Shown here: positions 28,701-37,121 of the stretch, piece by piece
Position numbering within the stretch: position 1 is the first letter of the stretch
Layout: each line of letters begins with the position of its first letter
Source of the DNA: Neorhodopirellula pilleata
GTDB taxonomy: Bacteria > Planctomycetota > Planctomycetia > Pirellulales > Pirellulaceae
NCBI RefSeq assembly: GCF_007859915.1
Contig: NZ_SJPM01000003.1
Span: 447,805 to 511,804 of the forward strand
Length of the DNA stretch: 64,000 nucleotides
Reading direction: 5' to 3'
The notes under the pieces: model-generated
Databases searched by the model: none
Told to the model about the DNA's origin: nothing
The model's input: the letters and a program-made list of their open reading frames with translations, nothing else
Position numbers and translations under genes: made by a program

Positions 28701-31700
28701 CGCCATTCCAATCTACGCCGAAGCGTTATCCAAACCCGAACGGTTTCAAGCCGCCAAGAACTGGGGTGGCGGCGATCGATACCAAGCGATCTTTGAAAAA
28801 GAACTCGCCGCGACCTTGAAAAAGCTGGACGAGAATGACTTCGCCGAATACTTGTCGCTACCGCCGATCGAACAAAAGACTGAGCCGGCCGCTAAACAAC
28901 CCAAGCCGTCATCGAAACCGGTCGCATCTTTTTTTAGTACCCCTGGATCGACCACCAACTCCACAAAAAAGCGAGAGTTCGAAACCGGGTTCGCACTATG
29001 GCCGATGCCGCTGACGACGGATCTTGAGCCATCACAAAGCAGCGTTGCGGCGATCGTGGCTGGAAAACTCGCCGAGAGCGAACCGGGTCGCGAAATGATG
29101 GCCGAATTTGATGAGAAACTAGCCCAACGGCTCAATGAAACGCCCGAGGATCCTTCGCTCGTCGGCATGCGAGCGTTGATCGCGATCGCGACGGAACAAG
29201 ACACTGCACCAGAGCACTTCGATCGTTTGTGCGAGATCGTCCCGAAGGTCGAACCGCAGGGCAAAACCGCAATCCCGAGCCCGAACATACTGGCGTTGGT
29301 CTCACCGGCGTTGGTCGGGTTGGCATGCAACGACGCACAAACCAAAACCGCAGCCGGTCGTTTGGCCGACCGTTTGATCGCGCTGGCCAACGCGTCAGAA
29401 CGAAAAGGGATCGCTGAAGCCTTGACGCTCGGCAAGATCCGCTATTCCGAAAGCGACGCCGATAGCGACGAGGGCAAACAAGCGATCTTACGAGCGTTGT
29501 TGGATCGCGCCGCACCGGCGACGACTCCGCCGAAGGTACTCGGCGCGGAGGCGGCGGAAGATTGCGTCCGCGTGGCCGAAACGGCCGTCGCGGCGGAAGC
29601 TTGGTCGGTGGCGATCGATGCGATCGGCCGGGCATTCGGTGGCGGTCCGCCACTGCGGACGATCGGTGGCGATGACGCCAGCGGAACTTTCATGCTGCAA
29701 ACACGCAATCGTTCATCCAACCGCGAACCCAACACCAACGAACTCGACGCGATCATTCGGCGAGTGCACGGAGTCTTGGAAACCATGACTCCCGCACTGG
29801 AAGAAGATCATGGATTGGCCGAGTCCGCGTACGAAATGTTGATCTCCGTCGTGATGCCAATCGAGCGAGACAAGGAAGTTTTTCCGTACCTGAGGGATTT
29901 GATGCGTCCCACTCAAAACACTCCCTTTGCGATTGCTGAAAAGGAGAAAGCCTCTAATTTTGCCGGCCATGCCCAAACGCTCGTCGTCGCAGCCAAGGCG
30001 GCCGGAAAGCTTGACGAGTTAATGTCGCGTTTGTCCGAACGAAGAGAGACGGTCCTGTCAAAACCGCTGATCGATTTTATCTCTTTCGAAACGGCCGCCG
30101 CACAAGACGATGAAGCATTGCTATCCAAAGCGATCGACGATCTTTTTGCCTCGTGCGGCATCGTTGAAGCATCTGCCCAAGGCAAGACAAGCCCCGCGGA
30201 TGCGGCGACTCCGTCACCGACAACGGAGATGTCTGCCCAAGCGAGTTTGGACAATCAAACGATCGCCAATGTTCTGTTGCACGTCGCGTATCGACTCGAG
30301 GAGCGTGAAGGAAAGACACCGCAAGTTCAGTCGATCTGGCGGCACCTGTTGCATCTCGCCGGCAAAGACAACGCCATCAGCCAAGCGATGGCCCATTGGC
30401 GTCGTATCATCGACCAGACGGTCCGCAACGCAGACCTCAACGACGACCAAGTCCGAGAATGGATCGAGTTGTACCTCGGCAGCGTTCGCCAGTTTTATTC
30501 TCGATACAACCAATCCGGTTTGGCCGAACAACAAACCGCCTACGCCGCGAGCAACTTGGCCCGTTCGGCGATAGCCGGTAGCCGATTCTTGATCGCGGCT
30601 GAATTATCTCGTCCAAGGATCATCGAATCGCATCGGCAATCCGATTCCAATAACAACGCGTTCTCAACGCTTGAAATCGCCGGAGCAGATGCCAAAACGC
30701 GATTCGAATACCTCTCCTACTTATTATTCGGAGATTCGAATCAAGAAGTTGCTGGCGAAGGTTTAATACCGATGGTCGGTTATTCGGTGTACGCCGAACC
30801 GCCGGAGGTTCTCGCCGAGGCCGCACCATCGTTGTCTCAGGCTCGCAACCTGGTCATCGCCGCCGACGATGTTCCGCTCGAGTCGATCGGTTTGGCCTTG
30901 GCCGTCACGGCCGCCGAATGTGGGCAAACCGACGAGTTGATCACCCGACTGACCAAGTATGTCGTGACGCCCGGTGACGAAGCCGACGCCATGATCGGGC
31001 TCGCGTTGCTAGCCGACGGCCGCAACGACGCGGCTGGCGAAGTGCTGCAACGCATGTCCAAGCGACTAAAAGACACGCTCCCAAAAGAAACCGTCGACTC
31101 ACCCTTGCCTTACGAATCGACCATCTTCCTGGTGCGGGCGTACGATGTCGATTCGATGCGAGACGCTGTCAAAACGGCTTACAATCATTTGATCGTTCAT
31201 GCGAGAAAACGTCGTCTGGGAAACAGGGCGGGCTACTACAACAAAGCTTTGACCCGAATCACCGACTCCTTTGCCGCCACTTCAGCAACCGACACGCGAT
31301 TAGACCATTGGGTCGCCTACCAAACTCCCTTGCCGTACACGTCCGTAACGCAACACAACATGCCTAAATGGGCGGTTGATGATGGTTCGCTGCTGTACGG
31401 TGGCGGACTGGACGTAAACCTGATGATGTTCAAGTATCCTCTGGTTGGCGATTTTTCATTCCAAGTCGTCCAGCGTCCGCAGATCAGAGGTGCGTTCTCG
31501 GTTACCTCCAATGGCATCGCCTACATGACTCAGACTTTCACCAAACTCGCATTCGCTCGCGGGCTCGTTGGTCGTGGTCAAGTCCAACGCGACATCGCCG
31601 AGACGGAAAAAAACAAACCCGTTAAAATGGAACTGATCCATCGAGGTGATGAGATCACCTTTCGGGCCGACGATGAAGATCTATTTGTCGATGAGCGATC

Positions 31701-32496
31701 CCAAGCGTTTCCATTCGTCGGCCTCTACATGCAAAGTGGCTCCACCAGCGAAGCGTCTGATTTCGTCATCTCCGGCAGCCCGACGATCCCGCGGCAAGTC
31801 GATCTGTTGCATCCGAGGTTGCGTGGTTGGTCTTCCCACATCTTGAGTGCCGCGTTGCCTCCGCTGCATTTACCACTCACCTCGGACCAGAACGCCAAAT
31901 CGCTCACCAAAGAAAGACTCGAGCAAGCCGAGCAAGCCGCCAAGAGCTTGCGATGGCTTGTCGTCGAGGATGAATTGCGAAACCGGATTCTCGATGAGGG
32001 ATACAACCAGGCCGCCACGTCTCACGTGCATTACCAACGGCCACTTCTCGATGGCGAAAGTTTCGCCTACGAATTCTGGTACGATCCAGAGAAAATGGAA
32101 GTCCATCCGACGATGGGCCGGGTAGCAATGATGGTGCGCCCCAGCGGCATCCAACTACGTTGGCTGCCGCAATCAAGCTCGTTCGAGACGCGTATCCGTC
32201 CGGAAGTTTCCGCCGAGTCAACCAAGCAAGAACGAGACTTTGATCCTGATGAGATACTCGTCGACGGCAACTTGACGCTCCGCCCCGGCGATTGGAATAC
32301 CGTCCGCATAACAGTCCAGGGTGAACAAGTCGTCATCACGGTCAACGAACAACCGGCCGCACGGGTTACGATGGCATTGGACCGACGCCCTGGTTTGCTG
32401 TGTGAGAAAGAACGTCAGTGCCGCGTTCGCAAGCTCACCCTGTCAGGCGATTGGCCAGAAACCTTACCCGACAACTTGCTGTCTCAACCAAAATAG
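22795..32496 (+). CDS. Giant exported TPR protein (3,233 residues) with C-terminal beta-rich domains
   Basis: A signal peptide (RFLEILVALALVMPVVVV, residues about 9-27) predicts export. Residues about 60-1000 are tandem TPR motifs (for example DAIAMYNRAIELAPDQPQY, KALDAFAQAIELDPTFSHR), and more TPR-like repeats appear at about 1400-1900. Later parts are helical with Ala/Glu/Asp richness and short low-complexity linkers. From about residue 2860 to the end the sequence is beta-rich and resembles the lectin-like DUF1583 region described in Rhodopirellula (GDFSFQVVQRPQIRG, FVISGSPTIP, DWNTVRITVQGEQVVITVN). Start: ATG at 22795, or 22810. One frame of 9.7 kb without a break argues for selection. 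It probably works as an envelope scaffold. The divergent MoxR gene is its only close partner. Confidence 0.88.
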   Translation: MENLLMVAKRFLEILVALALVMPVVVVTGQEPGDSAAADREAQIAERFMQVLLRRPAQGTALDRVYGYHVQAGTLDAMLENLKTDVDAGTDNAGAKAMLLGLLQLQRGTDAEAAESLGRAEKLRPDDAMASYHFGKALLLVGRGEAAAEAFERAIDRKPARNEALPVFTELGRLYGRSQQTDKALAVWNRLEQTFPGDTRVGEQIAQTLAEEGQNEEALKRYLELAKKTSASGDARGIGYQVAAAELKRRIGKSDEALADFEAILSRLRPSSWLHSDVRRRIEAGFLRSGDYAALADYYAGQLAKQPDAMELRMRLGQVQSKAGLLADAEKTLVETVELAPTETEPRLALIDLYQATAKTAEAAEQLRVLVEQDPENPDYLIRLGNTILEDTTQDKPARQNEAAAVWQQLADARKDDAVITAQVGDLMRRIERVDDAIAMYNRAIELAPDQPQYREYLGEYLHRLGRQDEAMTTWNSIAEGKRGTRDNYIRLAEVLNTFDHPDKALDAFAQAIELDPTFSHRLRYTELLTRAEQYDEAMLQLDASEVAAETPEEREQLLRSRIGVYASSGTLEERTAEASKTAEASGSAQDYRRLALMLDASARTDDAVAAIESAMKADRADITAMEVAAELYRKSSRSADAITIYRRLAEVDPRFLPNYLKRIASLHMELGQVELALSAAEELIQAGPGNPESYRFYAEQCFRVGRDDEGIEKLRRALRAAPRDRDARRALASALDDRFRTDEAIELYWALLEDNDDLSEQRGLIKSLASLYGRKGDFDRLLSRLELRGRESSDMRTATLLISEAHRSMDDLGAARMTLEPLLAENPRDAELIAQLVDLSEAADDLETALQYQAQLTKLADTPENRNRELKLLINSGQMDRAEATLQRMQAITDPLAMIDIIDRSLIRKESESVVRFCKLALEKDPGLWEVRPRLIAGFIESQRYDEALEEIERVIDLDLPGDVLSEKRKDMIEKAKARARSSSTSSNAIYPNRESDDGSRWIGYVGGMSSLARYHKLGQYARMNFSSSQTSGIDPEDVLHAKLFAETYRMIIASKQGKLDEFATIEGLNDEDKVSVTDDIEWLKRFYLFASFRPSLESRSTSQLEPNLETATWKLIEQVPSFRPSMLYRVLSSRASLRARQTRSGASKVNIEPLSDERIELIANVVAGFNEKDLTGNTVQGYTASHFYNELKESGREEIAASVRDSFPMSTDTLQDAMASVSIAARFQDTGKAAELLDGVIKKLPGWAPTISANDAYAMSRASAQFANIAEIDEATQLSIADLTIALQAIVNQNTRRSRRSTSSSLGLVNTYSNRNGSYQQLKLQVPLASDRLPSNLVTALAQSGFANPGSDLFEKARRNWKDGDLVLAGQSSLAATERELRDVLVAYSHWWDGEITKTYDAIIQLSEADPEDNDWWIERARLAAELKMPEASLEALDSIHPTDQSTLQIRELAAMNLASQLGNLDRAKTAAQRLFGMRLDVQTELALADQLTRLGMREMSAAVLQRSRRRGGQSVSDLLSLADRYVTNGDTDAAAEIAYSAMRKLSRGGDSNEDYYRRRAVEMLRRGGRLDAIIEMAEKRVASSSTSLSLKSELAQLYTAAGRKDDAEKVFGEIAKLEPNDPKTLWETAKRLQSARKYDEAAVKFAIAAVKEPGLLNNGYYVMTNCIGQCKDREPAYKELMGLNLQSVQGYMLSQLVDVNRGRSGDQTPGPFEKSFLAKVLKECSVEDLESVLRTVIRDAAIMKSEAVVDTVRRVLTSDETFDPRSQVWQRGSYGSDGRFYGIIDPCLQVLGNHDQLRAEIQAALLQRIEMPKAKDSEAGSPIAEMMLVATRIGDEPEAKYRPTLDRMMEMGHDQIPYQMWWQIGQVLEKQTELTQITVEVYEKGIAASEGNNTMRQFQYSMHPRLADAYVAAGMKDKAREKLLEMYANTDHSQDNQYNPGYGDYQDLEAFKSIASKLVRSGSRVSAIPIYAEALSKPERFQAAKNWGGGDRYQAIFEKELAATLKKLDENDFAEYLSLPPIEQKTEPAAKQPKPSSKPVASFFSTPGSTTNSTKKREFETGFALWPMPLTTDLEPSQSSVAAIVAGKLAESEPGREMMAEFDEKLAQRLNETPEDPSLVGMRALIAIATEQDTAPEHFDRLCEIVPKVEPQGKTAIPSPNILALVSPALVGLACNDAQTKTAAGRLADRLIALANASERKGIAEALTLGKIRYSESDADSDEGKQAILRALLDRAAPATTPPKVLGAEAAEDCVRVAETAVAAEAWSVAIDAIGRAFGGGPPLRTIGGDDASGTFMLQTRNRSSNREPNTNELDAIIRRVHGVLETMTPALEEDHGLAESAYEMLISVVMPIERDKEVFPYLRDLMRPTQNTPFAIAEKEKASNFAGHAQTLVVAAKAAGKLDELMSRLSERRETVLSKPLIDFISFETAAAQDDEALLSKAIDDLFASCGIVEASAQGKTSPADAATPSPTTEMSAQASLDNQTIANVLLHVAYRLEEREGKTPQVQSIWRHLLHLAGKDNAISQAMAHWRRIIDQTVRNADLNDDQVREWIELYLGSVRQFYSRYNQSGLAEQQTAYAASNLARSAIAGSRFLIAAELSRPRIIESHRQSDSNNNAFSTLEIAGADAKTRFEYLSYLLFGDSNQEVAGEGLIPMVGYSVYAEPPEVLAEAAPSLSQARNLVIAADDVPLESIGLALAVTAAECGQTDELITRLTKYVVTPGDEADAMIGLALLADGRNDAAGEVLQRMSKRLKDTLPKETVDSPLPYESTIFLVRAYDVDSMRDAVKTAYNHLIVHARKRRLGNRAGYYNKALTRITDSFAATSATDTRLDHWVAYQTPLPYTSVTQHNMPKWAVDDGSLLYGGGLDVNLMMFKYPLVGDFSFQVVQRPQIRGAFSVTSNGIAYMTQTFTKLAFARGLVGRGQVQRDIAETEKNKPVKMELIHRGDEITFRADDEDLFVDERSQAFPFVGLYMQSGSTSEASDFVISGSPTIPRQVDLLHPRLRGWSSHILSAALPPLHLPLTSDQNAKSLTKERLEQAEQAAKSLRWLVVEDELRNRILDEGYNQAATSHVHYQRPLLDGESFAYEFWYDPEKMEVHPTMGRVAMMVRPSGIQLRWLPQSSSFETRIRPEVSAESTKQERDFDPDEILVDGNLTLRPGDWNTVRITVQGEQVVITVNEQPAARVTMALDRRPGLLCEKERQCRVRKLTLSGDWPETLPDNLLSQPK

Positions 32497-32858
32497 TTCA
32501 CCAATCACCCGAATCCCTCGTGCCCAGGCTCCCGCCTGGGTACGCACTGCCTTGGAGGCTCAGCCTCCCGTTTCCAATCTCTGTTCCAACTCCTCAAGCG
32601 AGTCCCCGCCAACCAGCTTTGTCGCACAACAACTATCAGCCGCAACACAGCATCGATGATCTCAGATAAAATACGCACCCGTATTACATCAGTTATCGCC
32701 GCGTTTGGTGTTTTTTGAACGCAATTAATACAAGCCCGACGCGCGAGCGAGGGAATTCGTTCCAAACTTTTTGATACCAGCGAATCCACTCGCTTGCGCG
32801 TCGGGCTTGTATGCTTGCGGCGTAGCCGCCTTAAGAACTAACAGAACCAGGATCCATC
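32497..32858. repeat. Intergenic region with truncated CTCGTTCCC-type element and a 24-nt hairpin
   Basis: At 32517-32569, 20 bp after the TPR stop, is a short element: CTCGTGCCCAGGCTCCCGCC, then GGAGGCTCAGCCTCC, without the matching right end. At 32728-32751 and 32789-32812 a 24-nt inverted repeat (one mismatch, core AAGCCCGACGCGC) belongs to the same module family as the composite palindromes at 2.0 and 54.3 kb; it is followed by GCGGCGTAGCCGC (32818-32830). Nothing else is recognised. The Gfo/Idh/MocA gene starts at 32859. Confidence 0.8.
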
Positions 32859-34175
32859 ATGCAAACATTCAATCGACGCCAGTTCATCCGTACCTCCGCG
32901 ATCGGCTGCGGCAGTTTCGCGACGATTGCTGGAGGTTTTTTCAGCGAGACGCAAGCAGAAACCAGTTCGTCGGCGAATGAGAAATTGAAGATCCTTTGCA
33001 TCGGAACGGCCAACCGGGCTGCCGCAGACATCAACGGGGTCCAAGGCGAAGACATCGTTGGGTTGTGCGACGTGGATCAAACCTACTTGGACCGCGCCGC
33101 CGTCGGGTTCCCCAACGCAGCCAAGTTTACTGACTATCGCGAGATGATCGATCAGGAAGCTTCTCGCGTCGATGCGGTCGTGATCGGCACAACGGACCAC
33201 CATCACGCTCCGGCGACGATGCGTGCGATCAAAGCGGGCTTGCACGTTTACTGCGAAAAACCGCTAACGCACACGGTCGCCGAAGCCCGCATGATCGCCG
33301 AAGCGGCCAAAGCCAAAGGAGTCGCGACTCAACTGGGAACACAAATCCACGCCAGTGACAACTACCGCCGCGTGGTCGAGATCGTTCAAAGCGGAGCGAT
33401 CGGCGATGTCGGCGAGGTCCACGTCTGGGTGGGAAAAGGTTGGGGTGGCGGTGATCGTCCCGAGCAAGCCGATCCGGTGCCCGAGCATTTGAACTGGGAT
33501 CTGTGGCTCGGCCCCGCGCCCGAACGCCCTTACGCCAACGGCCGTTATCATCCGGCCCAATGGCGACGTTGGTGGGACTTCGGACAAGGAACCCTTGGTG
33601 ATATGGGCTGCCATTACATGGACCTGCCCTTTTGGGCCTTGGGACTGCGGCATCCGACCTCTTGTCAAGCGGAAGGCCCCGAAGTTCATCCAGAAACTTG
33701 CCCCTTGGGACTGAAAGTCAACTACCAATTTCCCGAGCGCGACGGGCTGCCGCCGGTCAATCTGACGTGGTACGACGGCGACCAATGCCCGCGAGAAGTC
33801 GCCGGCGAACGTGTTCCTGGTAGCGGCGTGATGTTTATCGGAAGCGAAGGCAAACTGTTCGCCACCTACACGAACTACAAACTCTTTCCCCAAGACAAGT
33901 TCATCGACTTCCAACCGCCCGAAAAAACAATCCCAGACTCCGTCGGCCATCATGCCGAATGGATCCAGGCGTGCAAAGACGGTTCACCCACAACTTGCAA
34001 CTTCGATTACTCCGGGGCCTTAACCGAATCAGTGCTGTTGGGTAACGTGGCCTATCGAACCGGCCAAACGTTGAACTGGAACGCCTCCGAACTGAAAGCG
34101 ATCGATTGCCCGCAAGCCGACGCGTTCATCCACAAGGACTACCGCCCAGGCTGGGAAGTCTCGCCGCTTGCTTGA
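32859..34175 (+). CDS. Gfo/Idh/MocA family oxidoreductase with Tat signal
   Basis: NAD(P)-dependent sugar or inositol oxidoreductase family, 438 residues. The N-terminus has a twin-arginine signal (NRRQFIRTSAIGCGSFATIA), so it is probably exported folded with its cofactor. The Rossmann region reads KILCIGTANRAAADINGV, and the family lysine motif is HVYCEKPLTHTVAEA near 126-140. WWDFGQGTLGDMGCHYMD near 228-245 fits the C-terminal domain common in planctomycete members. These proteins are numerous in planctomycetes and often linked to breakdown of complex sugars. No sugar genes lie alongside, so the substrate is open. Confidence 0.9.
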   Translation: MQTFNRRQFIRTSAIGCGSFATIAGGFFSETQAETSSSANEKLKILCIGTANRAAADINGVQGEDIVGLCDVDQTYLDRAAVGFPNAAKFTDYREMIDQEASRVDAVVIGTTDHHHAPATMRAIKAGLHVYCEKPLTHTVAEARMIAEAAKAKGVATQLGTQIHASDNYRRVVEIVQSGAIGDVGEVHVWVGKGWGGGDRPEQADPVPEHLNWDLWLGPAPERPYANGRYHPAQWRRWWDFGQGTLGDMGCHYMDLPFWALGLRHPTSCQAEGPEVHPETCPLGLKVNYQFPERDGLPPVNLTWYDGDQCPREVAGERVPGSGVMFIGSEGKLFATYTNYKLFPQDKFIDFQPPEKTIPDSVGHHAEWIQACKDGSPTTCNFDYSGALTESVLLGNVAYRTGQTLNWNASELKAIDCPQADAFIHKDYRPGWEVSPLA

Positions 34176-34270
34176 ATTGAATTCGAGTGAACGATCACAT
34201 CACCATTTTTCAATGATCCGGAGTGTAAAAGCCGCCGGTTCAATATCGTATTTGTCTCTTTCAGTAGCCC

Positions 34271-34276
34271 GAGGAA
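34271..34276 (+). promoter_or_regulatory. Ribosome binding site supporting a TTG start at 34285
   Basis: GAGGAA with 8-nt spacing to TTG at 34285. The longer frame back to 34168 would place about 39 residues before a lipoprotein signal peptide, so this site decides the start. Confidence 0.65.
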
Positions 34277-34284
34277 CGTTTCCC

Positions 34285-35331
34285 TTGAAACCCTTTCTGC
34301 TTACCGTTGCCTTCGCCCTGATCACGATCGGATGTGATCGACAACCAATCACTGCACCCGAATCCGTGTCCACACCGACAACAACACCTTCCGCACCCGC
34401 GGCAACCGTACCGTCGGACGATGCGGAGGCGGTCGCGGTAGTCGAAGCGGTCACCGAACAGATTCGCCGCGGAGACCAGGGCCAGATCATCGGTTTGGAT
34501 TTTCGCGAAACCGGAGTCACCGACGATACCTTGGTCGCGGTAGGCAAGCTGTCGCAATTGCAGCAACTTGACCTACGTGATTGCAGCATCAGCGACGCGG
34601 GCCTCGCTCATCTAGACAATCTAAAACAGCTCAAAGCGTTGCGATTGTCGGGAAAAAGCGGTGCCACGAATGTGACCGACGATGGGATGAAACACCTCGC
34701 CAAGCTACCAAGCCTTAAGCTACTGAGCCTCGACTCGTTGTGGGTTAGCGAAGTGGGCCTAGAGGAACTTCGTGGCATGAATAGTTTGCAAGAACTCTAC
34801 ATGGCCGAAACGACCATTGGTGATGAAGCCATCGAGATCATGGCGTCGATGCCCAACCTCAAGAAACTCCGGGTCGCGAAAACACAGATCGGAGCACCGG
34901 CAATCGCCGCCATGCCGAAATTGCAAAAACTTGAGGAGCTCGACATGAGCGAGTGCGCCCAAATTTCCGACGACGCGATGGAGCCGCTCGGAAAAGTAAC
35001 AACGCTGAAAAAACTGAACCTGTGGCGTGTGAATGTCTCCGACGAAGGTCTTCAACCGGTCGGCGAATTAGTCAACTTGGAGTCCTTGAATTTGGACAAC
35101 ACCCGACTGACCGATGCCGGACTCCCGACGATCGGAGGACTAACCCGATTAACCTTCTTGCACCTCGGTTCGACCTCGATATCCAACGCCGGACTGAAGG
35201 AACTCACTGAGCTGACGAAGTTACAAAACTTGATCGTCACCCGCACCGCCGTCACCCAAGAAGGCGTCGACACATTGCAACCCTCGCTACCGGATACGGA
35301 GATCCAATTGGTTCATACAGACGACCAATAA
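34285..35331 (+). CDS. Leucine-rich repeat lipoprotein
   Basis: 348 residues from the TTG at 34285. The N-terminus is a lipoprotein signal (LKPFLLTVAFALITIGC, Cys near residue 17), followed by a Pro/Thr/Ala-rich spacer (APESVSTPTTTPSAPAATV). Residues about 75-340 form roughly ten leucine-rich repeats of the bacterial type (QLQQLDLRDCSISDAGLAHL, TTLKKLNLWRVNVSDEGLQP). Such exported LRR proteins are common in planctomycetes; no ligand is known. It follows the oxidoreductase by 109 bp on the same strand. The alternative start upstream would give a non-exported protein and overlap the oxidoreductase stop. Confidence 0.85.
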   Translation: MKPFLLTVAFALITIGCDRQPITAPESVSTPTTTPSAPAATVPSDDAEAVAVVEAVTEQIRRGDQGQIIGLDFRETGVTDDTLVAVGKLSQLQQLDLRDCSISDAGLAHLDNLKQLKALRLSGKSGATNVTDDGMKHLAKLPSLKLLSLDSLWVSEVGLEELRGMNSLQELYMAETTIGDEAIEIMASMPNLKKLRVAKTQIGAPAIAAMPKLQKLEELDMSECAQISDDAMEPLGKVTTLKKLNLWRVNVSDEGLQPVGELVNLESLNLDNTRLTDAGLPTIGGLTRLTFLHLGSTSISNAGLKELTELTKLQNLIVTRTAVTQEGVDTLQPSLPDTEIQLVHTDDQ

Positions 35332-35347
35332 CCCGATTACGCAATGT

Positions 35348-35830
35348 CTACTTTTCATCAGCGTTTGTTGTTGAAATCGCTGCATCGGATGCGTGGACTT
35401 CCGATACCGACCGGACTTCGATCCCCGATCCCCTGACCACCATGGCATCTTCGGCAAATATCGGATTTTGCGAAAAATCATCGTCGTCGGTGAGTGTAGG
35501 TTGACTCCATGTTTTGCCCGAGTTCCATACGCCTTCCACGATCACGGTTCGCCCGACCATCCCTCTCAATGTTTCTGATGGTACGAACTTGGTCGGTAGA
35601 ATCGGCGTTTCGCCAACCATGAATTCATGCCCCAACCAGGCCTGCGTGCTCTTCACATCCGGTCGATAGTGCCTCAAAACGCCCTGAGCGGATCTTGTGT
35701 CAACGGATTGGAGTTCGCTGGTTGGAAAAGCCGATCCCGCCACATTCCCTGGCACACCGGGGGCATTTCCGTTCTTTCCAGAGCAGGAAACTAAAAAACC
35801 GACCGCAATCATCATCGAGAATAGACGCAT
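35348..35830 (-). CDS. Small predicted lipoprotein, unknown function
   Basis: 160 residues from the ATG at 35830. The N-terminus is a lipoprotein signal (MRLFSMMIAVGFLVSC, Cys near 16). The remainder has no recognised domain; a beta-rich central part (MVGRTVIVEGVWNSGKTW) resembles small binding folds, and the tail is Ser/Asp/Ala-rich. The frame extends to 35905, but those residues do not fit a signal peptide. It is convergent with the LRR gene (16 bp between stops) and 96 bp downstream of the ankyrin gene on the same strand. Confidence 0.6.
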   Translation of the reverse strand: MRLFSMMIAVGFLVSCSGKNGNAPGVPGNVAGSAFPTSELQSVDTRSAQGVLRHYRPDVKSTQAWLGHEFMVGETPILPTKFVPSETLRGMVGRTVIVEGVWNSGKTWSQPTLTDDDDFSQNPIFAEDAMVVRGSGIEVRSVSEVHASDAAISTTNADEK

Positions 35831-35926
35831 CGCTCTACTTTGAGGGTTCTGTTCGGAATTGAGTAACCCGTTTCGACCATCGGGAGATTCGTAGATGAAA
35901 CTCATGTCATTCGATTGTTGCAGGAG

Positions 35927-36985
35927 TCATGAAGTTCGGGACTGCAGCAGTTCGACGATCGCCTGCCATTGACGAGAGTGTTTTCCGACAACATCGATGG
36001 CCGACTTTCCAGCGCTGTTTCGGATCGTCGGATCGGCCTCGTGTTTGAGAAGTAGTTCAACCGATTGACGTTTGCCGAGACGCGCTGCTCGAATCAACGC
36101 CGTCGCATCGTCTCCATTGCATACACGATTAATGTCAACGTTGTGCTTCAAGAGCAGATCGATCGATTTTGGATTGCATGCGGCCTGAACGAGAAGAGAG
36201 TAACGCTTCACGTCAGTCGTCTCAGGCGGTAAGCCAGCATTCAACAACATCCGAAGCAGCTTTGGGTCGCTAAAGTTTCCGTGCGGGTACTCGCCATCAC
36301 CTACCTCGCTCAAGTCATTGCCGCATGCTTCCAACTCCGCCTGAATCTGATCGAACAATCGATCTCGATCGGGCTTGGCCAACAAACGGAAAAGCTTTTT
36401 CAAATTGGGTGCATGTCGCTTACCCGTGTTCTCGATGGCATTCGTTTCGTCTGCGGCAGGTTTCATCGACGCGCGAACCTTGAAAGACGCCGAGTCCATC
36501 TTCTCAACGAGTTTCGAGGCAGCGGCAATGCGTTGCTCGTTGCCCCGCTGCGTGGATGCCTTCGGTCGCCACGCGACGCCTTCTGTCTGTGTACACTTGG
36601 ACCGAAGCGGAAACCTCGATACCACGGCAAGGCCAGTCGAAGTCGTCAGTTCATCAAAGCATCCGGCACCGATTCCGTCGGTCAGTTGCCCCTCGAAGTC
36701 CTCTCGCAATGCCTTGATTTCTTTCGGAGTCAGCTTGCGTCGACTGTCGACCTCAACGGTCAAGGCAAGGTTACGCTTCTCATCGACAAATAAACGCGGA
36801 TAACCACCACGTAACGCACATTCTTCCGCAAAGGCCAGCTCCGCATAATTCAGCACAGAATCGGTGTGACAAGCAAGGCCGTCAAGTTTTGGGATAAGCC
36901 GCTCCGACGCAACAATGGCACCGTCGTGATCGACCAACTGTGCCCGCAACGAACTCAGGATTTTAAATCGCATTTCATTGACCAC
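35927..36985 (-). CDS. Ankyrin repeat protein with unassigned N-terminal region
   Basis: 352 residues. The C-terminal part (about 215-350) has ankyrin repeats: DPKLLRMLLNAGLPPETTD, NPKSIDLLLKHNVDINRVC, GKRQSVELLLKHEADPTIR, and the final KSAIDVVGKHSRQWQAIVELL. The N-terminal 200 residues have no recognised family (CFDELTTSTGLAVVSRFPL in the middle). No signal peptide or membrane segment. Base composition is lower in G+C than its neighbours (many AAG/TTC codons), so it could be more recently acquired. Upstream on the same strand are the kinase remnant and sigma factor; whether they are related is not shown. Confidence 0.7.
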   Translation of the reverse strand: MVNEMRFKILSSLRAQLVDHDGAIVASERLIPKLDGLACHTDSVLNYAELAFAEECALRGGYPRLFVDEKRNLALTVEVDSRRKLTPKEIKALREDFEGQLTDGIGAGCFDELTTSTGLAVVSRFPLRSKCTQTEGVAWRPKASTQRGNEQRIAAASKLVEKMDSASFKVRASMKPAADETNAIENTGKRHAPNLKKLFRLLAKPDRDRLFDQIQAELEACGNDLSEVGDGEYPHGNFSDPKLLRMLLNAGLPPETTDVKRYSLLVQAACNPKSIDLLLKHNVDINRVCNGDDATALIRAARLGKRQSVELLLKHEADPTIRNSAGKSAIDVVGKHSRQWQAIVELLQSRTS

Positions 36986-37121
36986 TTAGGATTTCGAATA
37001 AAGGCTAGGATAAGCGATCTAATAGGGTGCCGTCCATTATTCATCCCAGTCCGGGTGGTGCCATCGACTTCTCACTGCGTTGAGTGCACGGTCTGGTTTT
37101 GACTTTCTTCCGTGCTCGTAC

